This document shows positions 35,251 to 47,019 of a DNA stretch of 64,000 nt, piece after piece. A program made the position numbers and the translations under genes. The stretch is from Paralvinella palmiformis (Eukaryota; Annelida; Polychaeta; Terebellida; Alvinellidae): positions 203,098-267,097 of the forward strand of contig JAODUP010000584.1 in the NCBI GenBank assembly GCA_025642065.1, written 5' to 3'. The notes under the pieces were generated by a model. It searched no databases, was not told where the DNA came from, and worked only from the letters and a program-made list of their open reading frames with translations. Numbering within the stretch: position 1 is the stretch's first letter; each line of letters begins with the position of its first letter.

Positions 35251-36920
35251 CGAAATAATAATTAATATTACGAAAATGTTCGGCCTGGGGGGGGGGGCGG
35301 TTCCTAACACAGTATCTTACATAATACACGTCGCTAGTTCTATGCACTGACATTTGCTACGATTGCGAGCAGAAGTTGATCGCCGTCGCTGCTTGTTAGT
35401 GAACGTAACCTTTACAGTAACACCCGACTAATCCAGGCAACTGATTTGACTTTTCCGACCTCACTAAACGGGAAGATGCGTGTCTGTTGCGAGTTCATAA
35501 AGACAGAACAATCATTTTGGAGGCTCATATTTCTCCTCATTGGAATTACACGTGTATGTAGCCAAAAATAAATGCAACGAATAATTACACCACGTGTTTA
35601 TACATCTTGTTCGGATAGTAAGAGAATTTCTCGTCTTTGATGATGATTGGCAATCGTCTTTGAATCCACTAGTTTAGAACAGCATAAAACAGCAACTGGT
35701 CTACTGCCCGTGGAGTATACGGTGTTGGGCTGGTGTTTATTGGCTATTATCGACCCAATAATACCATATCGCTCCTTCGATTGGTGGTTACGTAAAAGAT
35801 CGGTAGTCCGTTAACGAGTTCGAAACGAGAAACTCCCGCTTTCTAGCGCAAAGCATTATCGCCGAGCCATCAGAACCAAAACGAGTTTGAGTTGTTTAAC
35901 CTCGGCCATATTAATACCTTGCCGTGTCCTGAGCGTTCTTTAAACCATTAAAACCATTCCGTGAGAGCACAAGATAAATTCTTACCGACGTCGGTTTACC
36001 AGGATGACCTCTATCAAAGGTTCTACTGTATATTACTGACCTTGTACAGTCTTGTGACGGTTCATGATTACTTGATTTATGCGTAGGGGTGACACTCGCA
36101 AGAGAGAGAGAGAGAAAGAGAGTGTGTGTGTTAGTTTTCGGTAACAACTAAGACATGTCTGTGTCGTAACCAAGCAACGACAGGCGTACACATTATGATT
36201 TATGACTGCTGTCAATTTTTCGCTAAGTCGTGTTGGATTAGCTCGCTCAGGTGTTATAGTGCTGCTTAAATGCGATGCACGGGCTCTAATCTGGTACATA
36301 CCGATAGAGGTTCGGGCGCTTTATCGCACTGAATCCGGTAGGCAGTTTGGAGAACTGAATGACACCGCGCGAAGATTAGGGGGGGCATCTAAAACATTTG
36401 AGGGGTCGTTGTCTCCGGTGGGACTCAGGTGAAATATGGACCATACTGACGATATAAATATAGGGTAAAAAGTGAAGATAACAGTTATTTCTGTAAAACG
36501 GACATTTGTCTATTCCGGCCACCTAATGTCAATTCGTTGCATCGCTGAGAAATATATATTTAGCACAGTCAAATATTCCGAAAGGGCCCATTTTTTGTTC
36601 TGACTAACTGCCAGAAACACTGTCTCACTTACTGACTACAGACAGACTGACTGACATACTGACTGATTAATTGATTCACTCAATCACTCACCGCCAGTCC
36701 ACTCACTCACTCACTCACTCAACGTTTCCCTTTTCCCCTGCTTCATCTTGCCTAGTTCACGTCAGAACCTCCCACACAATGTGACCTTTTATATGAAAAG
36801 TAGCCCAGGATCTTTGCACTCATTTGGATACATATCCCAGTATAATATGGGCGCGAGGCCGCATTCTGGATGGATTGAAATGAACTGTAAAAAATGTCAC
36901 CAGTTTCTAAAATAACCTTC
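35251..36920. other. upstream flank of the ankyrin gene
   Basis: Presumed promoter region, with no decisive motif. A G-run lies at 35288-35297, GA and GT repeats near 36100-36130, and CTCA repeats near 36690-36720. Confidence 0.4.
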
Positions 36921-37019
36921 TGTCACATTTGACACGTGACTGAACAACGAACCTCACATGCGCCAAATAATAACAATGGAAAAACAACAAGAAGAAAACA
37001 AGTTATTACTATCATTTCT

Positions 37020-37300
37020 ATTTCTACTAGTACTTCAACTACTACCACTATTCCTACTAATACTACTACTTTTAATAATAATAATGTTAATAATGATAAT
37101 AATAATAATAACAACAACAACAAAATTAATAATAATAGTAAGAGTAGTGGTAGTAGTATTAGTAGTAGTAGTAGAAATATTAATAATAATAATAGTAGTA
37201 GTGGTAGTAGTATTAGTAGTAGTAGTAGAAATATTAATAATAATAGTAGTAGTATTGGTAGTAGTAGTAGTAATAGTAATAATGATAATAATAATTCATC
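37020..37300. repeat. imperfect trinucleotide repeat with 54-bp higher-order unit
   Basis: TAA/TAG/AGT-type triplets throughout. A block beginning GTGGTAGTAGTATTAGTAGT recurs at 37147 and 37201, a 54-bp period. It makes long poly-Asn/Ser and poly-Ile/Val frames that are artefacts of the repeat. Confidence 0.85.
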
Positions 37301-37799
37301 GGTACATTTGTCTACACCTATTTAACCAAGAAACAATGAATGACAATGTAACAAATTAACTTATTGTGTATCTTGTTACCCTAATTGTTCGTTTGTCAAT
37401 TGGGGAACCCATGATTTCTCCAGTATAAGTTTTTTATGGCTTTGCCATCTTGTGGAGTCACTGATGAGAGCCGATAAGATTGTCATTCGCATAATTTCGG
37501 GGAACCTTTTAATCTGCTAAGTAATGCGGCAATTAGTGAAAAACCCATTTATTCCTTTCTGTTAAAAGGAAGCGTGATAATATTGCCGAGTGTTTCTAGT
37601 AAAGTTTTCATTGTCGAGGATCATGATAAATAATACGCCATTAGAGAGCTGTACCATGTGTATATGTGTTACAGTTAATCTGTATAGTCAGGTTGTATGT
37701 ATATTACCTGAAATTTTAAGGTAATGTGTATTACATCTCAGTTACCGATGAACGTATTACCTGAAGTTGTATGTCGGCCAGTCTACTGTTAATGAAGTT
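37301..37799. other. intergenic DNA
   Basis: Nothing recognised. Confidence 0.4.
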
Positions 37800-38714
37800 A
37801 TATCAGGATACCATTGTGGTTCGGTACCAGTCCTTTGACGATCGCCTGTGATCTGTGTAGGTCGATTCGAGTTGGTTGAATGTGCCAAGGGTGTTATCAG
37901 CTTAATCGACGACTTCTAGGCCCTTGGCTTCGTTCGCTGTTTTTTCAGATCCGTCGTTGTCCTCAAGATTGACGTGGCTTGAAACCCAGTGGAGGATTAC
38001 TTGGATTCCAAGATACACGAGGGTCAATGCCGTGATGAATATTTCTGTGATGATTTCGGGAAAGGGGAAGGGGGGAATTAGCTCTGGAGATGACAGTCAG
38101 TGCTCCCATAGAGTCCGAGTCGATGATGGCCCTTTCATGGAGAAACTTTCTCGATATCCAAATTACTGCAGCTTTGATTGCATCCAGCTCAATTAATAAT
38201 AATAATAATAATACAACATTTTATATAGCGCTCTATATAATTGGATTAAAATTAACCTAAAGCGCTTTACAGATAAAAGAAGTAGTTAAACAGGTACCAA
38301 GTATAGATTTTAAACCATTATAAAAAAATTGATTTAGACGTTAAAACAATGATAACATGGCTATGAATATGCAATGTCAAAGAAATGCGTCTTAACGTGT
38401 CTCAACGGAGTGTGGCTTTGGATTCTGTCTCTGATTTATTTGTTTCTTCCTTTAATGAAACATGCCCAGTCTTTGGTTCTCTTTGCTGAAGAGCCGGAAT
38501 CGGAGTAGATGTTGACATTTGGTGTCTTGCTTTCATTGAAGTTAGCAATTCTGGTGGTGGCTGCTACTGCTGCTCCTTCTGGGTAAACTTTCTTCTGGAT
38601 GGGATTCTGTAGAGTTACTTGAATTGGTGGTTTTAGCCATTGAGAAGGTTCATTGGACATGTGATTAGTGGCATGCCAATTTCCTTCTGAAGTCAAGCTG
38701 CCCTGATTTACCAA
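37800..38714 (-). pseudogene. non-LTR retrotransposon RNase H domain, interrupted
   Basis: On the minus strand 38714-38436 ends with NVNIYSDSGSS..., like the first strand of a LINE RNase H domain (usually IYTDGS). 38195-37835 continues with ELDAIKAAVIWI, IDSDSMGALTVI, HWVSSHVNLEDN and EKTANEAK, the later RNase H motifs. A frameshift follows PLFP. The two halves are separated by a 3'-tail repeat (38189-38290) and unassigned sequence. RNase H of this kind suggests an I/Jockey-related LINE. Confidence 0.55.
38189..38290 (-). mobile_element. LINE/SINE 3' tail inserted in the RNase H relic
   Basis: On the minus strand TGTAAAGCGCTTTAGG ... GAGCGCTATATAAAATG followed by (ATT)n is the CR1/L2-type 3' tail shared by many SINEs. 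The 5' border is not clear. Confidence 0.5.
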
Positions 38715-38759
38715 GAGGCGTCCTTATAGATTCTGGGATCAACAATTATGGCTTTGGCG

Positions 38760-39088
38760 TTCGGGGAGAATCCCCAGGCTGTCGCTTATTCGGCACGGCC
38801 TCTATGTTGGAGTGGTTGAGAAACCTCCTCCCCACCACTCACAGGGGAGCAGTACGGAAAAATGGAGCCGAAATACCATGAGGATGGTCACTGCCAGAGT
38901 GTTTTACGTCATCAGGGGGTTTTAACATCCCCCTTTATTTTAAATAATTCATTTAACGTGGTCAGCCACCCACGATGTTGTGAGCCGAGAAATTAATCTC
39001 TGGAAAAGTTTCGACCTCTTAGGGGGTTCGAACCTGTGACCGTTGGCAACAAGTGCCGGGTGCTTAACCGCTAGGCCACCGGAGCTCA
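38760..39088 (-). mobile_element. SINE family A, complete with tRNA-like head
   Basis: On the minus strand the head reads GGTGGCCTAGCGGTTAAGC (box A) and GGTTCGAACCC (box B), then the family body with an AAATAAAGGGGG segment. The tail ends GGGGATTCTCCCCGA. It is the best reference copy for family A; others lie at 6905, 8127, 44385, 57976, 60742 and 63311. Confidence 0.85.
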
Positions 39089-39854
39089 CTGACAATTATT
39101 AACAAATCATTTGTATTTATGCATTTAAAAAAAACAAGTAGGAAATGCATAAATTTCCTAATTTTATTGGTAATTACCAATAAACTGCTAAAACTCACTG
39201 GTATCAGTTGCCAATAAGTAATCAAGGTACCTACTGGTCCGTTGGCAATTAGCCAAATGAATATTCCATGAATTGCTGAAACGTTCGTTCCAACTTGAGC
39301 TCAAAGTCAACAGATTGAATATAACTTCGAACTTGCTATATGCGGGATAAATTAAGATGAAAATCTAACTTTGGGACATCGAAATGAATTCGTAATATAT
39401 GAGTTTTCGCTCTAACCGATTCTGTATATCCGAGGTTCGTAACAATGGTATTTAATACGGATTCAACCAGGCTTTTGCATGACTTTACGATAAGCACCTA
39501 TTTCGTTGTTACCGAGTTTGCTATAATGCGATTCTACTGATATTAATCAGTCTCTTCTAGAAGAAGGCATATTCACAGGTAAAAGTTTATATTGTTTCGC
39601 TATAGTTTCTGAACGCTTTTGTTTGATTACATCTAGATGAATCCCCTTAAATGGTTGTATGTTTGACTGGCGAATATTCTATTTCCATGTGTTACTTATA
39701 TAGTCACAAGTCTCAATAACACATCACATATACACGATAGCAAATATTCTAATGGTGAACTGAATAATGAAACCCGAAATAACGATGTAGAACAAAGACA
39801 ACTCTTTTCCCATCAAATTTGATATCGGTTAATATCGTGGTTGGCCACACATAT
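39089..39854. other. AT-rich intergenic DNA
   Basis: Nothing recognised. Confidence 0.4.
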
Positions 39855-39995
39855 CAACCATGTGAATTAAATTTTCGGCTTGGGCATGTTAGAGGGATGT
39901 TTGATCTTTCACTTCGCCTGATCTGATTACTTTTGGAGGTCGTACAGTCCATTTAGCTTGCCTTGTTCACAAATTGGCCGTTAAACATCAAACAT
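39855..39995 (+). mobile_element. SINE family B, diverged
   Basis: TTTTCGGCTTGGGCATGTTA through GGCCGTTAAACATCAAACAT. The tRNA head is lost and the body is more diverged than in other copies. Confidence 0.6.
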
Positions 39996-40034
39996 CCGAA
40001 CATCTCATTCATTTCCATCTTTTGCTTGTCTTAA

Positions 40035-40520
40035 GAAAAAAATTACTATCCAGGAACTGTTCAATCAGGTCACAACCACCAAAGTACTCGACTAGCACCT
40101 GAAAGATCGGCCAGGTATCTTTATGACTTGAACTCGGAAACATCTCGCATCTTTGTCCACGCTCTATTCGTAGGTCAACAATCGCACACTAAGGTTAGCC
40201 AATATGCTAGAAGTCACCGTATTATTCTCACCGTTAATGGAGATAGATCAAGGTTTCGTAACGCGTATCAAGAAATTACAAACAGAACGCTTCGTTTGAT
40301 CCGTAATCCAGCGTGTCATTTATACATACATTTGGACATGGGGGCTATTCTTGACTCTCTGGCTTTAAAAAAAATACCGGGACTGATTATTGAGAAGAAA
40401 ATACAAATGTACTCATTCCTATTAGATCCATGGATGTACACTTACTCCTTCGTATTGAGCTTGGATCCTCGTAATCCTGGAGTGTGGTATATAATCGTCA
40501 AACCAACGTCTGTTCTATAA
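40035..40520 (+). CDS. unidentified open frame, possible exon
   Basis: The frame is open for about 161 codons, improbable for chance in DNA this AT-rich. It ends in a stop at 40518-40520. A possible 3' splice site, ACTATCCAG|GAACTG, lies at 40052. Downstream of it the protein includes RFRNAYQEITNRTLRLIRNP and PRNPGVWYIIVKP. I see no signal peptide, membrane segment or known motif and no start codon in a good place. It could be an exon, a pseudogene or a transposase fragment. Confidence 0.25.
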   Translation, partial: EKNYYPGTVQSGHNHQSTRLAPERSARYLYDLNSETSRIFVHALFVGQQSHTKVSQYARSHRIILTVNGDRSRFRNAYQEITNRTLRLIRNPACHLYIHLDMGAILDSLALKKIPGLIIEKKIQMYSFLLDPWMYTYSFVLSLDPRNPGVWYIIVKPTSVL

Positions 40521-40695
40521 TAAAAATGTTTTTGGCTTGCCAAACATCTACTAAATTATCAACAATGGTAAGTATGCTTTAATAGGAGAAATACTTCTTA
40601 CGAATTATGATAGAGTATTTATCGGTGAATGTAATTCTTTCTCATCGTAAGCTAATGTGTACATGAAAAAGTAAATGTGCTTTAACTCACGATAC

Positions 40696-40914
40696 CTTAT
40701 TTCTAAAACTATCACCGCCGAATTCCAGTAATTTCTTAACAATACTTTCAGTATTCTCAATTCGGCCATATCTAATCGCTAGATGAAGCGGTGTCTCGTT
40801 TTCGATCAGCGTCTGCGCGTTGATGTCAGCGTCGTTCTTCAGAAGAAATTCAACAATGGTTACGACATCTTTGAATTGCCGTTGCACAGCAACATGAAGC
40901 GGTGTAAGACCATT
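40696..40914 (-). CDS. ankyrin exon, paralogue of exon 3 (partial locus B)
   Basis: 73 codons between acceptor TTGCTAG-type AG and donor AAG|GTATCG, both phase 0. The protein NGLTPLHVAVQRQF... ETPLHLAIRYGR... differs from exon 3 of the complete gene by conservative changes and one codon deletion. No frame damage, so selection may have acted on it. With 42567-42659 it forms a two-exon copy upstream of the full gene. I found no copy of exon 1 or of exons 4-11 near it. Confidence 0.75.
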
Positions 40915-42341
40915 CTAGCAGGAGGGAAATAACATTTATTTTAGGCACATAGTGCACAGTGCTGTTATATTATATTAGGAGCTAACTAAACGTATACCGC
41001 GACAAACAATGTACCTATAAATGGCTACAAATACAAGCGGAACAGCGTATACGCGACCGGCCATACTAGAGGAATTCGGCAAAGAAGCATATCTAGATAT
41101 ACAAACATCTGCTGGTTTTAATAAATTCCCCTTTCCAGGCTGTCTGGGTGTATTTTAACCTTTTAACATAATAACATCAAAATGAAATATATTATATGTC
41201 ATGTAAATAATTAAATGGCCATGTTTAACTTACATGTCCATCAATTTTATGTGAAACGCTGGATATTAATAATGTTCCAGAGTTAATTTCATTTTAGTTA
41301 ATAACACGTACAATCTGAAGGTTGAAAATGTTAATAAAAATAGTACGACATATAAGAATTGTTACTTAATACACTGGTAAGAATTGACATCTTACAGCAA
41401 AGACGTCACGGTTCGGGATCATACGAGATGAAGTCTGGGAGGGTAGAAATATCGATTATTATCTAAAACACCACTAGTTTGTTAGCATACAAGATCAATT
41501 GATTGGAAAGTTCAGTCTTTAAACTGCCATTTTGTTTGGTTTGACTATTTTAACATAAGCTTATGAGTGAAAAGCACCTTCTGAGAGAAGTAGTTCAGAT
41601 CTGGGGATTACATAATTAGATTAATTAATATGTATACTTGATAAGAGGGTGATATACCAACTAGTATTGATTTGAGTGTAAGAAATATTAACCATTTTAA
41701 CTATTTTAATAATAATTCCAAAGATTTCCATCATATAATTTGTTTCTCTGCAAAATCCCATTCGTCCAGCTTCATTGGATATGACAAGACACATGGAAAT
41801 AACGCCATTCCATGCATCAGATATTATTATACATTTCATGACTCATTAGTTATTGATAAACGCGTTCCCAAGTGCCTTATATGGACAGCAAAAGTGTAAA
41901 ACAATAAATGCTAAAATCTCTTTCAAAAGAAATTATGATAAAAACAATGCATTTCAAACCTGTTAACGTTGGAGACCAAAAAGGAGTTTAGTAACCAGAT
42001 TTTGCAGAAATGGCTCTATGCAATATATGAGAAGAATGTGCGAACAAAACATTAACAATGGTTGTTATTTCCGGCGAAACGATAACGTTTGGAAAAAAAG
42101 TCTTCCATATACTTAATATTAATGGAAAACAGCAGTACTTGCTAATATTCTGAAAATGAAATTTTCCGTTGGAGCTGTAAAAATTAGAAAGTCTAATTTT
42201 CTAAATGATTATTAAGATTTTGATACATGTAATATAATTAGGATTCAGATTGTACTAACCGAATTCGTAGTGTAATTAAGCGCGGTAAATTGTTTTCAGT
42301 GAGTTTTGAAAGAACACAGTGTTTTAAAGAAACTGTTTAAG

Positions 42342-42382
<41 letters not shown>

Positions 42383-42467
42383 GGGAACGTTTTTATTAAT
42401 ATGTAATGAGAGTCATAAATGCATCAAAACTATCACGATTGATGATAACCACTCTAACATAAAGTAC

Positions 42468-42538
<71 letters not shown>

Positions 42539-42566
42539 AACATAATTATATATACATTAAACTTAC
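40915..42566. other. intron between the locus B exons
   Basis: AT-rich, with long (TA)n tracts at about 42346-42380 and 42478-42532. No other exon recognised. Confidence 0.5.
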
Positions 42567-42659
42567 CTCATTGTGTTTGTTGACACTTTCTCCACCTTGC
42601 AAACATATCTCTATATCTGATATTGTCCCATTTAAACAAGCTGAGTGTATATTATTCTC
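42567..42659 (-). CDS. ankyrin exon, paralogue of exon 2 (partial locus B)
   Basis: 31 codons, acceptor TTAACAG, donor GAG|GTAAGT, phase 0. Encodes ENNIHSACLNGTISDIEICL..., aligning over its whole length with exon 2 of the full gene. A gene start would have to lie further upstream, or these exons belong to an alternative transcript running into the main gene. Confidence 0.75.
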
Positions 42660-43445
42660 CTGTTAATGACAACATACTCCAGTATATGTTTCTAAATAAC
42701 ATATGGATGGTTGTTATAATTCTTCGTGCTGAATATATGAACGTAATAAACTCTTATTTACCAAACCTGCATTGACAGTAGTCGCATGTTTTTAGTACGA
42801 AGTTTAAATTTCGTATTGATTAATACAGGCTCACTTACCTTTTTGAACATGTTTATGGCATATTAGTTCAACAGATGAATTGTAGGTGGGCTTTCTTTAT
42901 ATTTCTAACCAGCGATAATATAGCATGTAAACAAATACCGATATACAGTTTACGCTCTTGACTGATAGCCCGAACTACTTATAACAGTTCATACTGATAA
43001 ATGGTTCTATTTTGGCCTTATCACAGATATTTGCTTATGTGGAGGCCATAGATGTGAACGAGTTCAAAGGCAGCAGCTAAAGAGTACCGCCAGTGGTCAA
43101 GATATCACAAGGACAACTGTAATTTGACATATTAATTATGTTTATATTTTCACAAAAACTGATTCAACAAACATCCACCTGAGAGATATTCATCCTGTGG
43201 TTACACTAAGCCAGAAATTGAACGCGCCTTATAAAGAAAGTCGATTTGGGTATCAAGTCATATTCAGTCCTTTCGGCCCAAACACAAGCTGTAACCGGGA
43301 GAAATTTGCAGTCTGATACAGACTCAACTGCATCGTTCGAGATCAGAACCAGATGTTATTATTTCCGATTAGTATGCAATACTTGTTCTTGGATGTTTTA
43401 TTTCAGAGTGATTTTGCCATCTGAACTCATATCCCGGTTGGATTT
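42660..43445. other. intergenic DNA
   Basis: Nothing recognised; searched by eye for a second helical first exon without success. Confidence 0.4.
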
Positions 43446-44060
43446 TTAAAGTTCACCCTCAGATAATATTACTTAAATATGTAATGCTCATAACAGTACA
43501 CAAAACTTTGACAATAATAATCACGAACTAAATCTGATAACATAGATATAAGGAAATAATCCAAATTATTGCAGGGCCACCATTAAGGCTACACCGGATG
43601 ACAGATTCGAAGGCGGGAAGGAGAAACGTCAAGTGCTCTGACGTCACCTGACCCAGAAAGTCATCGGTACACAAAGTTTATATAGATACCAGTTAGTGTT
43701 CCCGGTTCTCCTCATGCTTATTTCGATGATTCCACGTTCTTCTTCGAAACAATCGGAACATCTTCATCTTGTAATGTTTCTTCTGTCTCAATCTGATATA
43801 GCTGAATGTCAGCCACGATGTAAATTTAGGGAGGTTACTACGTTTTGTTCTGGAATTATTCCTGGCTAACACTTATTTATATGCCTTTAAATGGGTTATA
43901 CAGACTTCTGGTCAAATTGCTTGGTTCGAGAGATCTCAGCATTCAGGAGCTTCTAGTCTGTGTCTAGCTTCAAAATGGTGGCGCACACAGGCCATTAATA
44001 GACAATTAATCAGCACTTTGAACTGGATTATTTAATATGTGAGTGATCATTTTCACGTCA
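43446..44060 (+). mobile_element. MITE family M, copy 2
   Basis: AAAGTTCACCCTCAGATAAT ... ACTTAAATATGTAATGCTCA matches the start of the 22310-22966 copy. The match continues through GCTTCAAAATGGTGGC and CAGCACTTTGAACTGGATTA. The terminal segment is missing here. Confidence 0.75.
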
Positions 44061-44198
44061 AACCCTATCTCCTGAAGAATTTACAAGCGGATGAGGGATT
44101 GCTCTCAGACACAGTTAGCTACAGATTTCTTACAAATATAAACCATTGCAACTGATGCATTTAAACAAATCGTCTAATAAATTAATTCTTATACTAAG

Positions 44199-44290
44199 GG
44201 ATAAGTTCACCTTCATTTCTCTTTTTCAGAACTATAGTCTACATATGGCGGAATAGTATTAAAATGTGAACAAAATTAAACAAATCACGA
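44199..44290 (-). mobile_element. MITE family M terminal fragment, inverted
   Basis: AAGGGATAAGTTCACCTTCA followed by a TCAGAACTATAG block is the reverse complement of the 3' terminus of the family M element. It lies 140 bp from copy 2 in the opposite orientation. Confidence 0.6.
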
Positions 44291-44384
44291 AGACTACAAT
44301 ATAATTGGCTGGTGGTCCAAAAATCGGTGCTCTCAAATATATCGTTAAATAGGTTAAACCAAATTTGAAAATTGAAGAGTCACA

Positions 44385-44545
44385 GGTTCGATCCCATAAA
44401 GAGGTCGAAACTTTTCCAGGGATTATTTTATCGACTCACAACTCACCCTTGTGGTATTTCGGCTCCTTTTTTCCTATCTTTATGTACTCTTCCCCTGTGA
44501 GTGGAGGGGGAGGAGATATGAACAATTGCTCAATAAAAGGGACCA
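44385..44545 (+). mobile_element. SINE family A, internally deleted
   Basis: CACAGGTTCGATCCCATAAA (box B) then GAGGTCGAAACTTTTCCAGG and CCCCTGTGAGTGGAGGGGGA. The central part of the family is missing. Confidence 0.7.
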
Positions 44546-44651
44546 CATTGGAAATAAGTGCTCACACTTTCGCATGCTATCATAGTTCATGAATGGAAAG
44601 AAAATCAATCAATCAGTCAATCGAACAAAGCAACTTCATTGGTAATTGATA

Positions 44652-44808
44652 TGTATCATATATTTTAAACAAATGACAGAACACCAGACGTTGACTTTCC
44701 ACAGCTTTAGCCGGAAGTGCTTTTATTAGGTCAATAGAACCAGGTCATATAGACATAATAATAATTCAAAGTATTTACATTGTGTTTCTTATGATAATAT
44801 ATTACACA
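44652..44808 (-). repeat. 3' LTR of gypsy element G1
   Basis: On the minus strand the 157-bp segment opens TGTGTAATATATTATC and closes TATATGATACA, the usual TG...CA ends. It contains AATAAA and directly follows a purine tract AAAAAAAGGGAAAGT (44809-44823). There is no second copy in the window to confirm the borders. Confidence 0.5.
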
Positions 44809-45213
44809 ACTTTCCCTTTTTTTAAACAAGATGATTATTATTCTGACTTTTTGTATAAGTCAGTAACAGTCCAAATATATCAAATAGTTGAATAAATTTA
44901 GTTTTTAAACCACATTTTACTCACTAATTAATCTCTTTACTGGTTTTCTTTCCCTATTTTATTCTTTACAAGAATTTGATCAGGTTCACTTGTATCATTT
45001 CCATTATTGACGTTATCAACAGTGTGGTCAAAAACTAGAGTTTTGTTCAGAATTTAGACTAATTTCAGTATTATTCATTAAACTGTCATTTACAGTTTTT
45101 GACAAACTGTTTTTAAGATCAGAAACTGGGAGGGAAATGATCAGTTCTTGTAAATCAGAGATGCTTGCCTCATCAAAAACTTTAACAAAGTGATCTGCAT
45201 TAACTAATTTTCT

Positions 45214-45817
45214 TTAAGAAACTATTTTAACAACATAATTTCTAGGTCCCTTAACTTCAATTGTAGAACCAAATAACCATTTGTCTGTTTTTGATTGTGC
45301 TCTTGTATTTTTCACTTTCACCACGTCACCAACATCAAACATTCTCTCACCCTTTCTAGTTCTATCAAACTGAACTTTCTGAAATTCTTGCTTTTTGTTG
45401 ACTAACTTAGTCAGTTCTGGTTTAACTAAATTTAGCCTTATTCTCAGTTGTCGCTTCATGAGCAATGAACTGTGGTCCGTTATCAGACACCAACTGTTCG
45501 GGCAAACCATACTGGACAAAAATTAATCTCAACTCATCAAGAGTTTTGTCTACTGTTGTCTTTTGCATAGGCTTAACTTCTGCCCATTTGGAGCAGCTAT
45601 CGACAAGAATAAGAAAATGTTGTTGCTTATCTTCACAAAAATAAATGTGCACTTTTTGAAAAGGATGCTTTGGGTAAATCCTTGGGTGTAAAGGTAGCTT
45701 TGTAGGAGTTGCTCTAACTCTTTCACATACAGCACATGCTCTAACTTTCGACTCAATATCTGCATCTAATTTAGGCCACCATACATAACTACGTGATAGG
45801 GGCTTCATCCTACACAT
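45214..45817 (-). pseudogene. G1 integrase, core deletion
   Basis: The zinc region (CAVCERVRA) and core (WWPKLDADI, LILVDSCSKWAEV, VSDNGPQF) are present. The frame then passes straight from PQFIA to the C-terminal part (LRIRLNLVKPELTKL, VGDVVKVKN) in another frame. The segment with the third catalytic acidic residue is deleted. Confidence 0.8.
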
Positions 45818-46127
45818 ATCAGTATGTTCCCAATGTAGTTAATCTACCTTTTTCGAATGACTACTCTAGCACCCCATAATACACAACCCTGTTCACATAA
45901 TAATTTGTCACGTCTGTGATAAAAAGGTTTAAACACCTCAGGAATTTCATCACTTTTCCCTGGCCACCCATTTAGAACAAACTGATTAACTTTGCTTAAA
46001 ATTGGATTTACTTTAGTTGCTTCTGGAACATCTGCCTCTGCCAACACACGAAAAGTATCATATAAAAACTTAACTGCAAACACTTGAACTCCCATACTCT
46101 CACTTCTTGACTTGGGGTTTGGCAACC

Positions 46128-46433
46128 TTGACAGAGCATCACAGTTAGCCTGAGAGGCTGAGTTTCGATATTCAATATCGTAATCGTAACCCGACAGTAA
46201 CAACGCCCATCGCTGCATTCTGGCAGCCGCCATAGTAGGTACTTCAGATGTTGGTCCAAGAATAGCCAACAAAGGGTTATGGTCAGTTACCAAAGTAAAT
46301 TTTCGGCCATACAAAAAATCATGGAATTTTGTTACCCCAAATATTAGGGACAATGCCTCAGGCTCAATTTGTGCATAGTTTCTCTCGCTCTTATTCAAGG
46401 TTTGGGAAGCATAACTGATAGCTCGTTCGTCAC
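46128..46433 (-). pseudogene. G1 RNase H, 3' part
   Basis: ERAISYASQTLNKSERNYAQ, TLVTDHNPLLAILG and ANCDALSRLP are typical Ty3/gypsy RNase H. The domain starts abruptly at the insertion point of element G2. Its first strand lies on the far side, after 48755. Confidence 0.8.
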
Positions 46434-46608
46434 TGTAATACTTGTGTAAGATAACCATATATTCTCACAGGCATTAACACAACACAAAGTACTTTTGCTA
46501 TCTTTTTATATTCCCGATCTTGTCATATACCACAATGCATTAGTACATCGAAATTGCAATAAGGAATTCCCAGTTGGGACATGTAAGATTTAATTGCTGA
46601 ACATGACA
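46434..46608 (-). repeat. 3' LTR of element G2
   Basis: Near-identical to 48577-48750 apart from scattered substitutions and a few small indels. Minus-strand start TGTCATGTTCAGCAATTAAA. Confidence 0.9.
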
Positions 46609-46623
46609 TCCCTTCCTATCTTT
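46609..46623 (-). other. polypurine tract of element G2
   Basis: AAAGATAGGAAGGGA on the minus strand, directly before the 3' LTR, where plus-strand DNA synthesis primes in LTR elements. Confidence 0.75.
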
Positions 46624-47019
46624 AGAATATTTGTCAAATATGTAAATAGTATAGCAATCTTATAAATTTACTAATTTAGAGATATTAAAGTGACACTAGT
46701 AAATGTGATTAATATCCAAACATATTAATGACTACATTTAGTGAAACTACATAACATATTACTCTATGAAATTGTTTTTCAAAAACTTGTAATGTTAGGC
46801 ACTACACGACATATTAGTTTAGAAACAGTTTTCTTATTACCCATAGAAATTTTAAATGGAAAGATAATTTGAACGATACATTGTTCACTGTCAAATAGGA
46901 AATGCTTAATAGAAAAACATATTTTAAATTAGTCAAAATTCAGAGACAACTATTTAACACAGAATAACTGATATTGTAGTATCAGGAATATTGAATAACT
47001 TCAATATATGATGGTAATG

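Noticed and set aside
36936..37359. Two overlapping 129- and 133-codon frames of Asn/Ser and Ile/Val runs
   Set aside because: Both are products of an imperfect trinucleotide repeat; same DNA open in more than one frame.
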